DNA of 64,000 nucleotides. It comes from JAEZPW01 sp035629075. GTDB taxonomy: Bacteria > Acidobacteriota > Terriglobia > Terriglobales > Acidobacteriaceae. Below, one piece after another: positions 1 through 7,725 of this stretch. A model generated the notes under the pieces. The model searched no databases. It was not told the DNA's origin and saw only the letters and a list, made by a program, of their open reading frames with translations. Each line of letters begins with the position of its first letter. Positions within the stretch are counted from its first letter, which is position 1. Where the stretch lies: contig DASPIK010000080.1 in NCBI GenBank assembly GCA_035629075.1, positions 62,001 to 126,000 of the forward strand, in the 5' to 3' direction. A program made the translations under genes and the position numbers.

Positions 1-1
1 C

Positions 2-742
2 AACCTCGACAATATCGCCAATAATCTGGCTAACGCGAGCACTGCCGGCTTTCGTCGTCGGCGCTTGCAGTTTCATGACTTGCTTTACCAAAACATGGTC
101 ACGCCTGGAGCTGCGTCGTCACAACAGACGACCGTGGCCGCGGGGCTTCAGATTGGGCTCGGTACGCGCTCTGGAGCGTCGGAGATTATTCAGACCCAGG
201 GCGACTTTGACTTCACCGGTAATCCGCTCGATCTAACGATCAAGGGTCAGGGCTTCTTCCAAGTCCGTACACCCAATGGCGACACTGCGTACACACGCGC
301 CGGCACCTTTCATCTCGATGCACAAGGCAATCTGGTTACTGCAGACGGCAATACATTGGAACCGGCCATAACGATCCCCGCGGATGCGGGCTCGATCACG
401 ATCGGAGCGGATGGAACAGTCAGCGTGACCCAGCCGGGACAGACCGCCGCTCAACAGGTTGGGAAGATTCAGTTGGCGATGTTTGCCAATCCGGGAGGAT
501 TGAACAGTGTCGGCAAGAATCTGTTTTTAGCAACGACGGCGTCTGGCGATCCGATCATCGGCACGCCTGGAGGAACCGAGGGCATCGGCTCGCTTGAGCA
601 GTATGCACTGGAGCAGTCGAATGTGAACGTCGTAGAAGAGTTCATCGGCATGATCATGGCCCAAAGGTCATACGAGGCAAACTCACGCGTAGTGCGCGCC
701 GCTGACGAGATGTTCCAGCAAGTAAACACCATGACCCGATGA
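2..742 (+). CDS. flgG: Flagellar distal rod protein FlgG (5' end outside the window)
   Basis: FlgG builds the distal rod of the flagellar basal body, exported by the flagellar type III apparatus. The reading frame is open from base 2 and begins inside the conserved N-terminal motif NLDNIANNLANASTAGF, so only the first few dozen residues lie outside the window. The middle holds the flagellar hook-basal-body domain (GQGFFQV, YTRAGTFHLDAQGNLV), and the C-terminus ends with the typical SNVNVVEEFIGMIMAQRSYEAN helix. A TTG at 65 gives an apparent start but cuts the conserved N-terminus, so it is not the true one. The stop overlaps the flgA start (ATGA), suggesting translational coupling. This is the first visible gene of a rod/ring operon. 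Confidence 0.96.
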   Translation, partial: NLDNIANNLANASTAGFRRRRLQFHDLLYQNMVTPGAASSQQTTVAAGLQIGLGTRSGASEIIQTQGDFDFTGNPLDLTIKGQGFFQVRTPNGDTAYTRAGTFHLDAQGNLVTADGNTLEPAITIPADAGSITIGADGTVSVTQPGQTAAQQVGKIQLAMFANPGGLNSVGKNLFLATTASGDPIIGTPGGTEGIGSLEQYALEQSNVNVVEEFIGMIMAQRSYEANSRVVRAADEMFQQVNTMTR

Positions 743-1386
743 TGCTCGCCATGATTATGCGTCACTTCATTCTCGTTGTCGTAGCGCTTTGTCTTTTGGA
801 CGCGAACGCATTTCCGAGAAATGAGAACCCGCGTGTTGATGCTGCTGTGACAGAAGCTCAAGACATCGAGAATCTGCTTGGCAGTTCCATCCGGCAGGCT
901 TTTGGTAATGGTTTGGTGTTCGGTTCCGAAGACGTGACTGTACTTGGGGCGCGCGGCATGAGCCGGACATCGTTGGCGCTCAGAGTAGACCGGATTCTAG
1001 TTGATGGTCCAAGGCAGAAAATTGATGTTCGCGTGAAGTGCACCAACGGCGGATGCTTGCCGTTCTACGTTTTGATCGGGCCGAAGAGTATTCCCGACAG
1101 TTTGAAGCATCGTGTCGTCGAGGTCAGACCAACCTACTCGGGGAAAGCGATAACGGCTGAAAACAGTTTTCGGACCAAAGCTTCGGTCGTTAAAGCCGGC
1201 AGTCCGCTGTTACTTGTGGTAACGACACCGCAGATGCGGGTTTCCATCCCAACCGTCAGCCTCGAAACTCGGCGGAGCGGCGAGGCGCTTCGGGTCCGTG
1301 CTGTTGGGACAAATCGTATTTACAGCGGCATTCTCACCCAGCCAAATGTGACTTCGTCTGCAGGAGCGTCCGTATGGTCCGATTAG
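739..1386 (+). CDS. flgA: Flagellar P-ring assembly chaperone FlgA
   Basis: FlgA is the periplasmic chaperone for P-ring (FlgI) assembly. The 215-residue product begins with a hydrophobic signal segment (residues about 8-25, ending near ANA-F). The C-terminal half carries the SAF-like region: the pattern VKAGSPLLLVV, then VSIPTVSLE, then GEALRVRAVGTNRIYSG is the usual FlgA end. The N-terminal half is poorly conserved, as normal for the family. The start overlaps the flgG stop by ATGA and the 3' end overlaps flgH by 13 bases. Identification rests on the C-terminal pattern plus the neighbours flgG and flgH; the exact start could be the second Met. Confidence 0.88.
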   Translation: MMLAMIMRHFILVVVALCLLDANAFPRNENPRVDAAVTEAQDIENLLGSSIRQAFGNGLVFGSEDVTVLGARGMSRTSLALRVDRILVDGPRQKIDVRVKCTNGGCLPFYVLIGPKSIPDSLKHRVVEVRPTYSGKAITAENSFRTKASVVKAGSPLLLVVTTPQMRVSIPTVSLETRRSGEALRVRAVGTNRIYSGILTQPNVTSSAGASVWSD

Positions 1387-2069
1387 GAAACACACTCGCG
1401 TGTCTCGCCATCGTGCTTGTTGTTTGTGCGCAAGTTCACGGGAAGAAAGACGTGCAGAGCGATTCCCGGGCGGATTACCTGGCGCGTCTGCGATCAAGCG
1501 CCAGCCCGAACATTGAAGGTCCGACTCCGGGCAGCTTGTGGATTGCTGGGGGCTCGTTCACAAATCTGGCTGGGGACTACAAGGCGCGAAATTTGGGGGA
1601 CCTGATCATTATTAACATCGTCGAGCAGACTCTGGCCGAAGCGAGCGGGGCAGTTGCGTCGCAGCGGAAGTTTGATACAGCGTCTGGTGTGACCGGACTA
1701 GCAGGCCGCATTAGCACCGGTGGGATAAATACGCTACTGTCTGCCAACTCCGATACCAAGCTGCAAGGCCAGGCACAAACAGCTTCGAGATCCAGGTTGC
1801 AGACAAGTGTTGCCGGCGAGGTCATAGCGGTGCTCCCGAATGGCAATCTCGTGGTGGAAGCCCGCCGGCAACTGGTCATGAACAATGAGAAGCAAACGGT
1901 GCTGTTGCGTGGCGTTGTGCGGCCTGGAGATGTTACGCCTGAGAATACGGTCATCTCCACTCAACTAAGCAATCTCGAAGTTGAACTGCGGGGAAAAGGG
2001 GTAGTGAGTGACGCAACCCGACGTCCGAATTGGGCGGTCCGCGCATTGATGTGGCTTACCGGTTTCTGA
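1374..2069 (+). CDS. flgH: Flagellar L-ring protein FlgH
   Basis: FlgH forms the L-ring bushing in the outer membrane. The 231-aa product has a hydrophobic leader (residues 5-20), then the family hallmarks GSLWIAGGSFTNLAGDYKARNLGDLIIINIVE, a Ser/Gln-rich middle, and the C-terminal core GEVIAVLPNGNLVVEARRQLVMNNE followed by LRGVVRPGDVTPENTV. FlgH of enterobacteria is a lipoprotein; here the Cys near the end of the leader is preceded by LVV rather than a canonical lipobox, so lipidation is doubtful. It overlaps flgA and lies just upstream of flgI, the partner P-ring protein. Confidence 0.95.
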   Translation: MVRLGNTLACLAIVLVVCAQVHGKKDVQSDSRADYLARLRSSASPNIEGPTPGSLWIAGGSFTNLAGDYKARNLGDLIIINIVEQTLAEASGAVASQRKFDTASGVTGLAGRISTGGINTLLSANSDTKLQGQAQTASRSRLQTSVAGEVIAVLPNGNLVVEARRQLVMNNEKQTVLLRGVVRPGDVTPENTVISTQLSNLEVELRGKGVVSDATRRPNWAVRALMWLTGF

Positions 2070-2083
2070 GGGCGAACAAGCTC

Positions 2084-3196
2084 ATGCATTTGAAACTGAT
2101 GGTGTTCTTAGCCTCAGTTGTCGTGGCGTTCACATCGTCGGCTCGCGCGGACCAACTCAACCGTGTAGCCATCCGAGATCTAGCGCAAATCGAGGGAGTA
2201 CGCGAGAACTCGCTAATCGGCTATGGCATGGTTGTGGGTTTGAATGGGACGGGAGATCGTCGCCAGACAATGTTCAGCACGCAGACTCTCGCCAACATCC
2301 TTGACCGAATGGGCGTGCAGATTCCGACTGGAGCTGTTCGAGTGAACAACGTGGCGTCGGTTTTTGTTACGGCGTCGCTCCCTGCTTTTGCCCGACCGGG
2401 CACGAGGGTCGATGTCACCGTTTCGTCTATTGGCGATGCCAAGAGCCTGGAAGGTGGTCTTCTCCTGCTTACGCCATTGCATGCCGCGGATGGGCAAGTT
2501 TACGCCGCGGCTCAGGGGCCTCTTACGCTTGGCGGGTATACGGCGGGAGTTCAGGGGAACAGTAAGCAGGTAAATCATCCGACTGTCGCGCGCATACCTA
2601 TGGGGGGCGTCGTTGAACGGGAGAATGTGGTGGATCTTGCAAGATTGCCGCATCTGTCCTTGCTACTGGCGGATGCCGACTTCGGGGTTGCTCGCGACAT
2701 TGTTCGAGCAATCAACATCGAGTTCCGCAAGGATGTGGCGCGTGCGGTGGATTCCAGGCGCATCGACCTGGATAGGGATGCGATTGGCGCTGATGGGCTG
2801 CCTGCGGCTATCGCAAGGCTTGAGAGTCTTCAGGTGGCGGTTCATCCGAAGGCTCGGGTTGTAGTTAACGAGCGCACCGGAACCGTGGTTATTGGAAGTG
2901 ACGTGCGGTTGAGCCCAGTTTCCATTCTGCATGGGAACCTGTCGATCGAGGTGTCCACTGAGTTCAGGCCATCTCAGCCCGCACCGTTCTCCCAGGGAGA
3001 AACAGTGGTCATACCGCAGCCCAGGGTTCGAGCACAGGAATCGCCGATCAGACGGATTGAACTGACCGACGGCGCAAGCGTCGAGCAACTGGTGAGCGGC
3101 CTGCAAACAATCGGCGCAACAGCACGCGACGTGGTGGCGATACTCCAGGCTATCAAGGCCGCCGGCGCACTTCAGGCGGAACTGGAGGTGATCTGA
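2084..3196 (+). CDS. flgI: Flagellar P-ring protein FlgI
   Basis: FlgI polymerises into the P-ring around the rod in the periplasm. I prefer the ATG at 2084, which gives a 370-residue precursor starting MHLKLMVFL with a clear signal peptide (about 22 residues, cleavage near ARA-D). A TTG at 2030 would extend into flgH. Family motifs: RIKDLA-like IRDLAQIEGVREN, LIGYGMVVGLNGTGD, NILDRMGV, then VNVASVFVTA-type and DVTVSSIGDAKSLEGG, LLLTPL, and the C-terminal GASVEQLVSGLQTIGATARDVVAILQAIKAAGALQAEL. Length is typical. The stop overlaps the flgJ start (TGATG). Confidence 0.96.
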   Translation: MHLKLMVFLASVVVAFTSSARADQLNRVAIRDLAQIEGVRENSLIGYGMVVGLNGTGDRRQTMFSTQTLANILDRMGVQIPTGAVRVNNVASVFVTASLPAFARPGTRVDVTVSSIGDAKSLEGGLLLLTPLHAADGQVYAAAQGPLTLGGYTAGVQGNSKQVNHPTVARIPMGGVVERENVVDLARLPHLSLLLADADFGVARDIVRAINIEFRKDVARAVDSRRIDLDRDAIGADGLPAAIARLESLQVAVHPKARVVVNERTGTVVIGSDVRLSPVSILHGNLSIEVSTEFRPSQPAPFSQGETVVIPQPRVRAQESPIRRIELTDGASVEQLVSGLQTIGATARDVVAILQAIKAAGALQAELEVI

Positions 3197-3558
3197 TGTC
3201 TGGTATTGCGAGTGTTCAGGGGGCGACTGTGCCAGTCGACCAGACGAACGATCGAAAGTTGACCAAGGCGGCTCAGGATTTCGAATCTGTGCTGCTGGCT
3301 AACCTTTTGGAAAACATGCAATCAGCGATGTCGAACCTGTCTGGCGAACCGGAGGATGCGGCAGGGGACGACTTCAAAGGCATAGGCGTGCAGCAAATTG
3401 CGAAGAGTTGGGCCGAATCCGGGGGAGTGGGAATTGCACGCATAATCCTGCCTTATCTAGGCCGTGAAGCAAAATCGGGCGCGGCCGCTGACCTAAAGTT
3501 GCCCTCTTCCTTGCCGACGATTCCCGAACCCCGGCTGGAGTTCGAAAAACAAAGTTAA
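3196..3558 (+). CDS. flgJ: Rod-binding protein, FlgJ N-terminal domain only
   Basis: This 120-residue protein matches the rod-capping domain of FlgJ: AAQDFESVLLANLLENMQSAM near residues 31-50, then DDFKGIGVQQIAKSWAESGGVGIARIILPYLG. The peptidoglycan-hydrolase (glucosaminidase) domain that follows in enterobacterial FlgJ is absent; the gene stops soon after the rod-binding core. Such single-domain FlgJ proteins are common outside Gammaproteobacteria and imply a separate muramidase clears the way for the rod. The start overlaps the flgI stop (TGATG). The stop TAA at 3556-3558 is also the first bases of the downstream sigma-28 promoter. Confidence 0.92.
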   Translation: MSGIASVQGATVPVDQTNDRKLTKAAQDFESVLLANLLENMQSAMSNLSGEPEDAAGDDFKGIGVQQIAKSWAESGGVGIARIILPYLGREAKSGAAADLKLPSSLPTIPEPRLEFEKQS

Positions 3559-3582
3559 AGATTTCTTAGCACCTGCCGATAA
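3556..3582 (+). promoter_or_regulatory. Sigma-28 (FliA) promoter for flgM-flgN-flgK-flgL
   Basis: TAAAGATT at 3556-3563, an 11-base spacer, then GCCGATAA at 3575-3582. The established enterobacterial FliA consensus is TAAAGTTT-N11-GCCGATAA, so this matches 15 of 16 positions with exact spacing. It ends 36 bases before the flgM ATG. The -35 begins on the flgJ stop codon. Late-class control of flgM and the hook-filament junction genes is what would be expected. Confidence 0.85.
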
Positions 3583-3618
3583 TGGATTGCAGGGACAGAT
3601 GTGATAGCGAGGTAGCAG

Positions 3619-3918
3619 ATGAAAATCGGATTGAACACACCTGCGAATCTTGCCGCAGAGATGTTGCGGCTCGGCAGGCATGAGCGTTCGAGTGAGGGCG
3701 TTCGAGCGAAAGACGACCAACTCCGTTCAGATGAGGCCCGTATTTCTCTCGATCAGGCCAGGGTTCGCTCGCTTGAGGCGGAGATTGGGCGACTGCCCGA
3801 GGTCCGAAAAGAAAAGGTGGAAGCGCTGCGCCAAGCCATGGCGCAAGGTGCTTACCGCGTCGATGCCGAACAAATTGCGGAAGCCATGTCGGCCGACTTC
3901 GGCTGGCAGAGATCTTAA
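3619..3918 (+). CDS. flgM: Anti-sigma-28 factor FlgM
   Basis: FlgM binds FliA (sigma-28) and is exported through the hook-basal body when the hook is complete, releasing FliA for late genes. The 99-aa product shows the FlgM C-terminal signature: ARISLDQARVRSLEAEI near residues 40-56, then VRKEKVEALRQAMAQGAYRVDAEQIAEAMSAD, ending at a short tail. A GAGGT Shine-Dalgarno sits about six bases before the ATG. It is the first gene behind the sigma-28 promoter, giving the classical autoregulated circuit, and it is followed by flgN with four bases between them. Confidence 0.9.
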   Translation: MKIGLNTPANLAAEMLRLGRHERSSEGVRAKDDQLRSDEARISLDQARVRSLEAEIGRLPEVRKEKVEALRQAMAQGAYRVDAEQIAEAMSADFGWQRS

Positions 3919-3922
3919 GCCA

Positions 3923-4354
3923 ATGCCGAGCACAATGGCGGCCCAACCGACGACCTATGTGGACCTGCTTGAACGCCAACTGGAGCTTTCACGGCTTCTT
4001 ATGGTCGAACTTTGCGACAGCAAAACTGCGATTGCCACTCTCGACCTGCGCGCGATTGAGCAGCAGACGCTCAGGCAAGAGAGCATCTGTTGCGAACTGG
4101 CATTCGTACGCGAGGAAATCGCACGCGTGGAGTCGCCTGATCTTCGGCTTGCAATAGATGCGACCACGTGTGAGAAGCTGGCGTCCCTGCGGCAACGCAT
4201 TGCAGAAGCGGAGCAGGAACTGACCCGTGCCAATCGTGTTCAAGAGGCGCTCGTAAGGCGCTCACGACGGTCCATCAACGTAATGGTGAATGTGTTTTCC
4301 ACTTGCTCCGTTGAGTCGGTCGACGGTAGCCGTTCACTTGCGCGTTATATCTAG
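3923..4354 (+). CDS. flgN: Flagellar export chaperone FlgN-like protein
   Basis: A 143-residue, mostly helical protein beginning MPSTMAAQPTTYVDLLERQLELSRLLMVEL, which resembles the FlgN family start (a helix pair that handles the hook-filament junction proteins FlgK and FlgL before export). The middle has LDLRAIEQQTLRQESICCELAFVREEIARVE, also FlgN-like. Sequence conservation in this family is low, so the call relies on helical character, length and position between flgM and flgK. The reading frame extends upstream inside flgM in another frame; the ATG at 3923, right after the flgM stop, is the sensible start. Confidence 0.75.
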   Translation: MPSTMAAQPTTYVDLLERQLELSRLLMVELCDSKTAIATLDLRAIEQQTLRQESICCELAFVREEIARVESPDLRLAIDATTCEKLASLRQRIAEAEQELTRANRVQEALVRRSRRSINVMVNVFSTCSVESVDGSRSLARYI

Positions 4355-4362
4355 AGAATGTC

Positions 4363-5727
4363 ATGTCCAGCCTATTTGGTACGATGTCGGTTTCCCTCAG
4401 GGCATTGCTGGCGCAACAGGCCGCTTTGCAGACAACAGCCGAGAACATCGGCAACGTCAACACGGCAGGTTACGCGCGCCGCAGGGCAGTCATGATCGAG
4501 GATGATCCCGTTTTGGATGGCCGTTTGACGATCGGCAACGGGGTGCACCTTGCGAGGATTGAGAGCCTGCGCGATGGGACGTTGGAAATTCGCATTCACG
4601 AGGAGACGCAACAGCAGGGCGAACTGGATGGCTATATCGGGGCGATGCGCCAGGTCGAGTCTCTTTTCAGCGATGTCGATCATGGCATTGGAGCGCAACT
4701 CGATAAGTTCTTTCAGAGCCTTACCCGGCTGTCTACCGGTGCCGACAACATTCCTTTGCGTCAAAACGTAGTTACTGCGGCCGGTAATCTCGCCAGTACA
4801 TTCAATAATGTCGCGAATCGATTGAAGGCTCTGCAGCAGACACTCGATGGTGGACTCGTTCAAGCGGCCAGCGACATAAATACGATAACGGCACAGATTG
4901 CTGATCTTAATGTCGAAGTGTCGCGACAGCGAACGTTGGGCGACGATGCCGGCACCTTTGAGGATCAGCGCACACAACTTATTCGCGAGCTTTCTGAACT
5001 GGTCAATGTATCTGTCATCAACGCGGATGATGGTGTCACGCTAACCACGGCAGACGGGGCGGCACTGGTGGTTGGCGCTCACGCGTTTCAAATTGAAACA
5101 AGCCTTCAGTCGAGCGGATTAAGGCACGTCTATTCCCAGGGACGTGACATTACCAGTGGAATTTCAGGCGGCCGAATGGGTGGATTGTTGCGGGCCCGTG
5201 ATGCTGGCGCTGAGTCGTTACTCTCCGACCTGGATCGGATGGCATCCGGGGTGATCACAGAGATCAATGCGGCTCATCGTCAGGGCTTCGATCTGAACGG
5301 AGTTGCGGGTCAAGACCTCTTTGCACCCGCGTCGCCAACCGACTCAGCCGCGAAGATGAGGCTTGTGATTTCAGATCCTGCAGCGATCGCCGCGAGTTCG
5401 GACGGAAGTGTGGGCGACAGTGGCAACGTTTCACGGCTTAGCGATGTGGCTACCGCGGCCGTGATTTCAGGGCAAACGCCTCTTGATTACTACTCCGGTA
5501 TGGTCGGGCGGTTCGGGAATGACTTAGGTCAGGCCGAAGCAGAACGTGAAGCAGTTGACCTGATTATGCGTCAACTATCGAACCAGCGGGCCGCGGTCTC
5601 GGGAGTGTCGCTCGACGAAGAAGCCGCAAATCTAATTCGCTACCAGCGCGCGTTCGAGGCGGCCGCCCGTGTCGTTTCGGTGATAGACGACTTGACGCAA
5701 ACTGTAATCAATTTGGGACGGAACTGA
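4363..5727 (+). CDS. flgK: Hook-filament junction protein 1, FlgK
   Basis: FlgK (HAP1) joins hook to filament. The 454-residue product starts with the FlgK signature: MSSLFGTMSVSLRALLAQQAALQTTAENIGNVNTAGYARRRAV. It continues with IRIHEETQQQGELDGYIGAMRQVESLF, the PLRQNVVTAAGNLASTFN helix, and LNVEVSRQRTLGDDAGTFEDQRTQLIRELSEL. The C-terminal coiled-coil helix ends with SLDEEAANLIRYQRAFEAAARVVSVIDDLTQTVINLGRN, as in all FlgK. It lies nine bases after flgN and four bases before flgL. Length is within the shorter FlgK class. Confidence 0.96.
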   Translation: MSSLFGTMSVSLRALLAQQAALQTTAENIGNVNTAGYARRRAVMIEDDPVLDGRLTIGNGVHLARIESLRDGTLEIRIHEETQQQGELDGYIGAMRQVESLFSDVDHGIGAQLDKFFQSLTRLSTGADNIPLRQNVVTAAGNLASTFNNVANRLKALQQTLDGGLVQAASDINTITAQIADLNVEVSRQRTLGDDAGTFEDQRTQLIRELSELVNVSVINADDGVTLTTADGAALVVGAHAFQIETSLQSSGLRHVYSQGRDITSGISGGRMGGLLRARDAGAESLLSDLDRMASGVITEINAAHRQGFDLNGVAGQDLFAPASPTDSAAKMRLVISDPAAIAASSDGSVGDSGNVSRLSDVATAAVISGQTPLDYYSGMVGRFGNDLGQAEAEREAVDLIMRQLSNQRAAVSGVSLDEEAANLIRYQRAFEAAARVVSVIDDLTQTVINLGRN

Positions 5728-5731
5728 AAGA

Positions 5732-6625
5732 ATGCGCATCAATCCGGATTCAACGGCTGACCTGATTGCCGCCCTGGCACGCACTCAACAGGCGCAGGAA
5801 ACGGCGCTGGCTCAGATCTCTTCGGGCAAACGTATAGTTGCACCCTCCGACGATCCTGCCGGGATGGCTGAATGGATACGGAACCGCTCTCGCGCGACGA
5901 ATAATGATGAGTTTTCGCACAGCATTGGAACGCTAAAAGCAATGTTCCACACTGCGGATTCGACTCTGAACTCTGTCGTTTCAAGTTTGGAACGAGCGGT
6001 AAGTCTCGGTGTGCGTGGTGCTAATGGAAGTCTGTCTGTGGAGAACCGTGAAGCGATTGCGTTAGAAGTGAAAGGCATCCGCGAGAATATAGTAGGTCTG
6101 GCGAACGTCGCGATAAACGGTACGTACATTTTCGCCGGCACAGAGACTCGCACGAAACCGTTTGTCTCCGATGCGGACGCGAGCAGCATGGTGCGTTATC
6201 AAGGGAACCAGGGTACCTGCCAGGTTCCTATCGGTGAGTCACGTTTGATGCAGATGAATGTTCCGGGAGATCAAATCTTTGCCGCAGCAGAAGCAGATGT
6301 CTTCCAGTCGCTTCAGGACCTGATCACGTCGTTGGAGGCCGGCGGAGCGGACGCCATATCGGTTGCTACTTCCAGGGTGCGAGCCGCGTTTGATCACGTT
6401 TCCGGCCAACGCGTTTTCTACGGCAGTGCTTTGGCGCAGATGGCTTCGGAAGAAACGTACCTTGCAAACGAAAAGCTGGAACTGGCACGTCGAGAGAACG
6501 ATATCGCAGGGGTAGATGAGATTGAGGCAATCAGCCGGTTTGTGAACGCGCAGGCCGCTCACGCCGCGGCTTTGGAGGCGGCAGGAAAAGTATCGCGACT
6601 TAGCCTGCTGGACTACATTCAGTAG
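5732..6625 (+). CDS. flgL: Hook-filament junction protein 3, FlgL
   Basis: FlgL (HAP3) is the flagellin-like adaptor next to the filament. The 297-aa product begins MRINPDSTADLIAAL and has flagellin N-terminal features (ISSGKRIVAPSDDPAGMAEWIRNRS), the LANVAINGTYIFAGTETRTKPF segment typical of FlgL, and a flagellin-like C-terminal coiled coil (ENDIAGVDEIEAISRFVNAQAAHAAALEAAGKVSRLSLLDYIQ). A GAAAG ribosome-binding site precedes the ATG. It closes the flagellar block; no csrA or flagellin gene follows, and the next gene, rapZ, starts after a 94-base gap. Confidence 0.95.
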   Translation: MRINPDSTADLIAALARTQQAQETALAQISSGKRIVAPSDDPAGMAEWIRNRSRATNNDEFSHSIGTLKAMFHTADSTLNSVVSSLERAVSLGVRGANGSLSVENREAIALEVKGIRENIVGLANVAINGTYIFAGTETRTKPFVSDADASSMVRYQGNQGTCQVPIGESRLMQMNVPGDQIFAAAEADVFQSLQDLITSLEAGGADAISVATSRVRAAFDHVSGQRVFYGSALAQMASEETYLANEKLELARRENDIAGVDEIEAISRFVNAQAAHAAALEAAGKVSRLSLLDYIQ

Positions 6626-6719
6626 GCGACACGAGCAAGGCGTTTCGGTCTGTGCTGGAACCGGGCTCCGACACGACAATATGTCGTTCTCGGCCAGCGA
6701 TGATACGATCTAATCAGGT

Positions 6720-7685
6720 ATGCCCAGCCGCTCCAAAGACCGTACCGCTCCGCTGTCGAGAAAGGCGTCCGGCCGCAGCAACGGCCATCGTGCCGCCCGA
6801 AACCGCAATGGGCAGGGCAAAAGCACGAGCTCGCCGGAACTCGTCATAATCACTGGCATTAGTGGCTCAGGTAAGATTTCCGCTCTCAAAGTCTTTGAGG
6901 ATCTCGGCTTTTACTGCGTTGATAACCTGCCGGTTGACTTGATCCCGAACTTCGCCGAACTTGTGAAGCAATCGAACGAGATTGACAAGGCTGCTTTAGT
7001 TGCGGACGTGCGGGAGGGCGAGTCGCTCAAACACCTACCCGGAATCATCAGGCAGTTGAAGGATCGGGTCCCCACGACCGTGCTGTTTCTGGAAGCAACC
7101 GACGACTCGCTGATTCGGCGCTTCAGCGAGACCCGCCGCCCGCACCCGCTCAGTGGGCAGTCGGTTCCGGTCAAGGCCGCGATCGCCACAGAGCGGCGCC
7201 AATTGAGGCAGGTTCGTGAGCTGGCCGACGTTGTTATCGACACCTCGAATTTCAATGTTCACGAACTGCGGGCACACATACAAAGACGTCTTCAGCAGGA
7301 GCCCTCGGCCAAGAACATCCTGGTGAGTGTTGTGAGTTTTGGCTACAAGCATGGGGTGCCAATCGAAGCGGACCTAATTTTCGACGTGCGCTTCCTGCCA
7401 AACCCGCATTTCGTTCCAGAGTTCCGTCCCTACACGGGCAAGCATCCCAAGGTCGCCAAATACATAAGGTCGTTTCCGCAGACGCAAGAGTTCATCAATC
7501 GGATTTCGGATCTTCTTATTTATCTGCTGCCTCACTACGTTGAGGAAGGTAAAAGCTATTTGACCATTGGTTTTGGTTGTACCGGCGGCCAGCACCGCTC
7601 CGTGCTGATCGCTCAGGAAGTGTTTAAGCGATTGATGAAGTCCGGCTATCCAGTGAAAGTCATTCACAGGGATGCTCCTAAGTAG
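6720..7685 (+). CDS. rapZ: RNase adapter / nucleotide-binding protein RapZ
   Basis: RapZ family P-loop protein; in E. coli it binds glucosamine-6-phosphate and directs RNase E to the GlmZ sRNA, tuning GlmS. The 321-aa product has a basic N-terminal extension of about 38 residues, then LVIITGISGSGKISALKVFEDLGFYCVDNLPVDLI, TTVLFLEATDDSLIRRFSETRRPHPL, and the conserved C-terminal GFGCTGGQHRSV with the Cys-His patch. Odd feature: the residue after the Walker A lysine (K52) is Ile53 instead of Ser/Thr. glmS lies about 52 kb away in this window, and a muramidase gene follows directly. The family is certain; the regulatory role here is inference. Confidence 0.94.
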   Translation: MPSRSKDRTAPLSRKASGRSNGHRAARNRNGQGKSTSSPELVIITGISGSGKISALKVFEDLGFYCVDNLPVDLIPNFAELVKQSNEIDKAALVADVREGESLKHLPGIIRQLKDRVPTTVLFLEATDDSLIRRFSETRRPHPLSGQSVPVKAAIATERRQLRQVRELADVVIDTSNFNVHELRAHIQRRLQQEPSAKNILVSVVSFGYKHGVPIEADLIFDVRFLPNPHFVPEFRPYTGKHPKVAKYIRSFPQTQEFINRISDLLIYLLPHYVEEGKSYLTIGFGCTGGQHRSVLIAQEVFKRLMKSGYPVKVIHRDAPK

Positions 7686-7725
7686 GATTTGCCCTCGTGT
7701 ACTCCATTCAGAGAAAGCCAACAGC

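Noticed and set aside
2030..2083. TTG start for flgI at 2030
   Set aside because: It would overlap flgH by 40 bases and place 18 residues before the obvious signal peptide; ATG 2084 is better.
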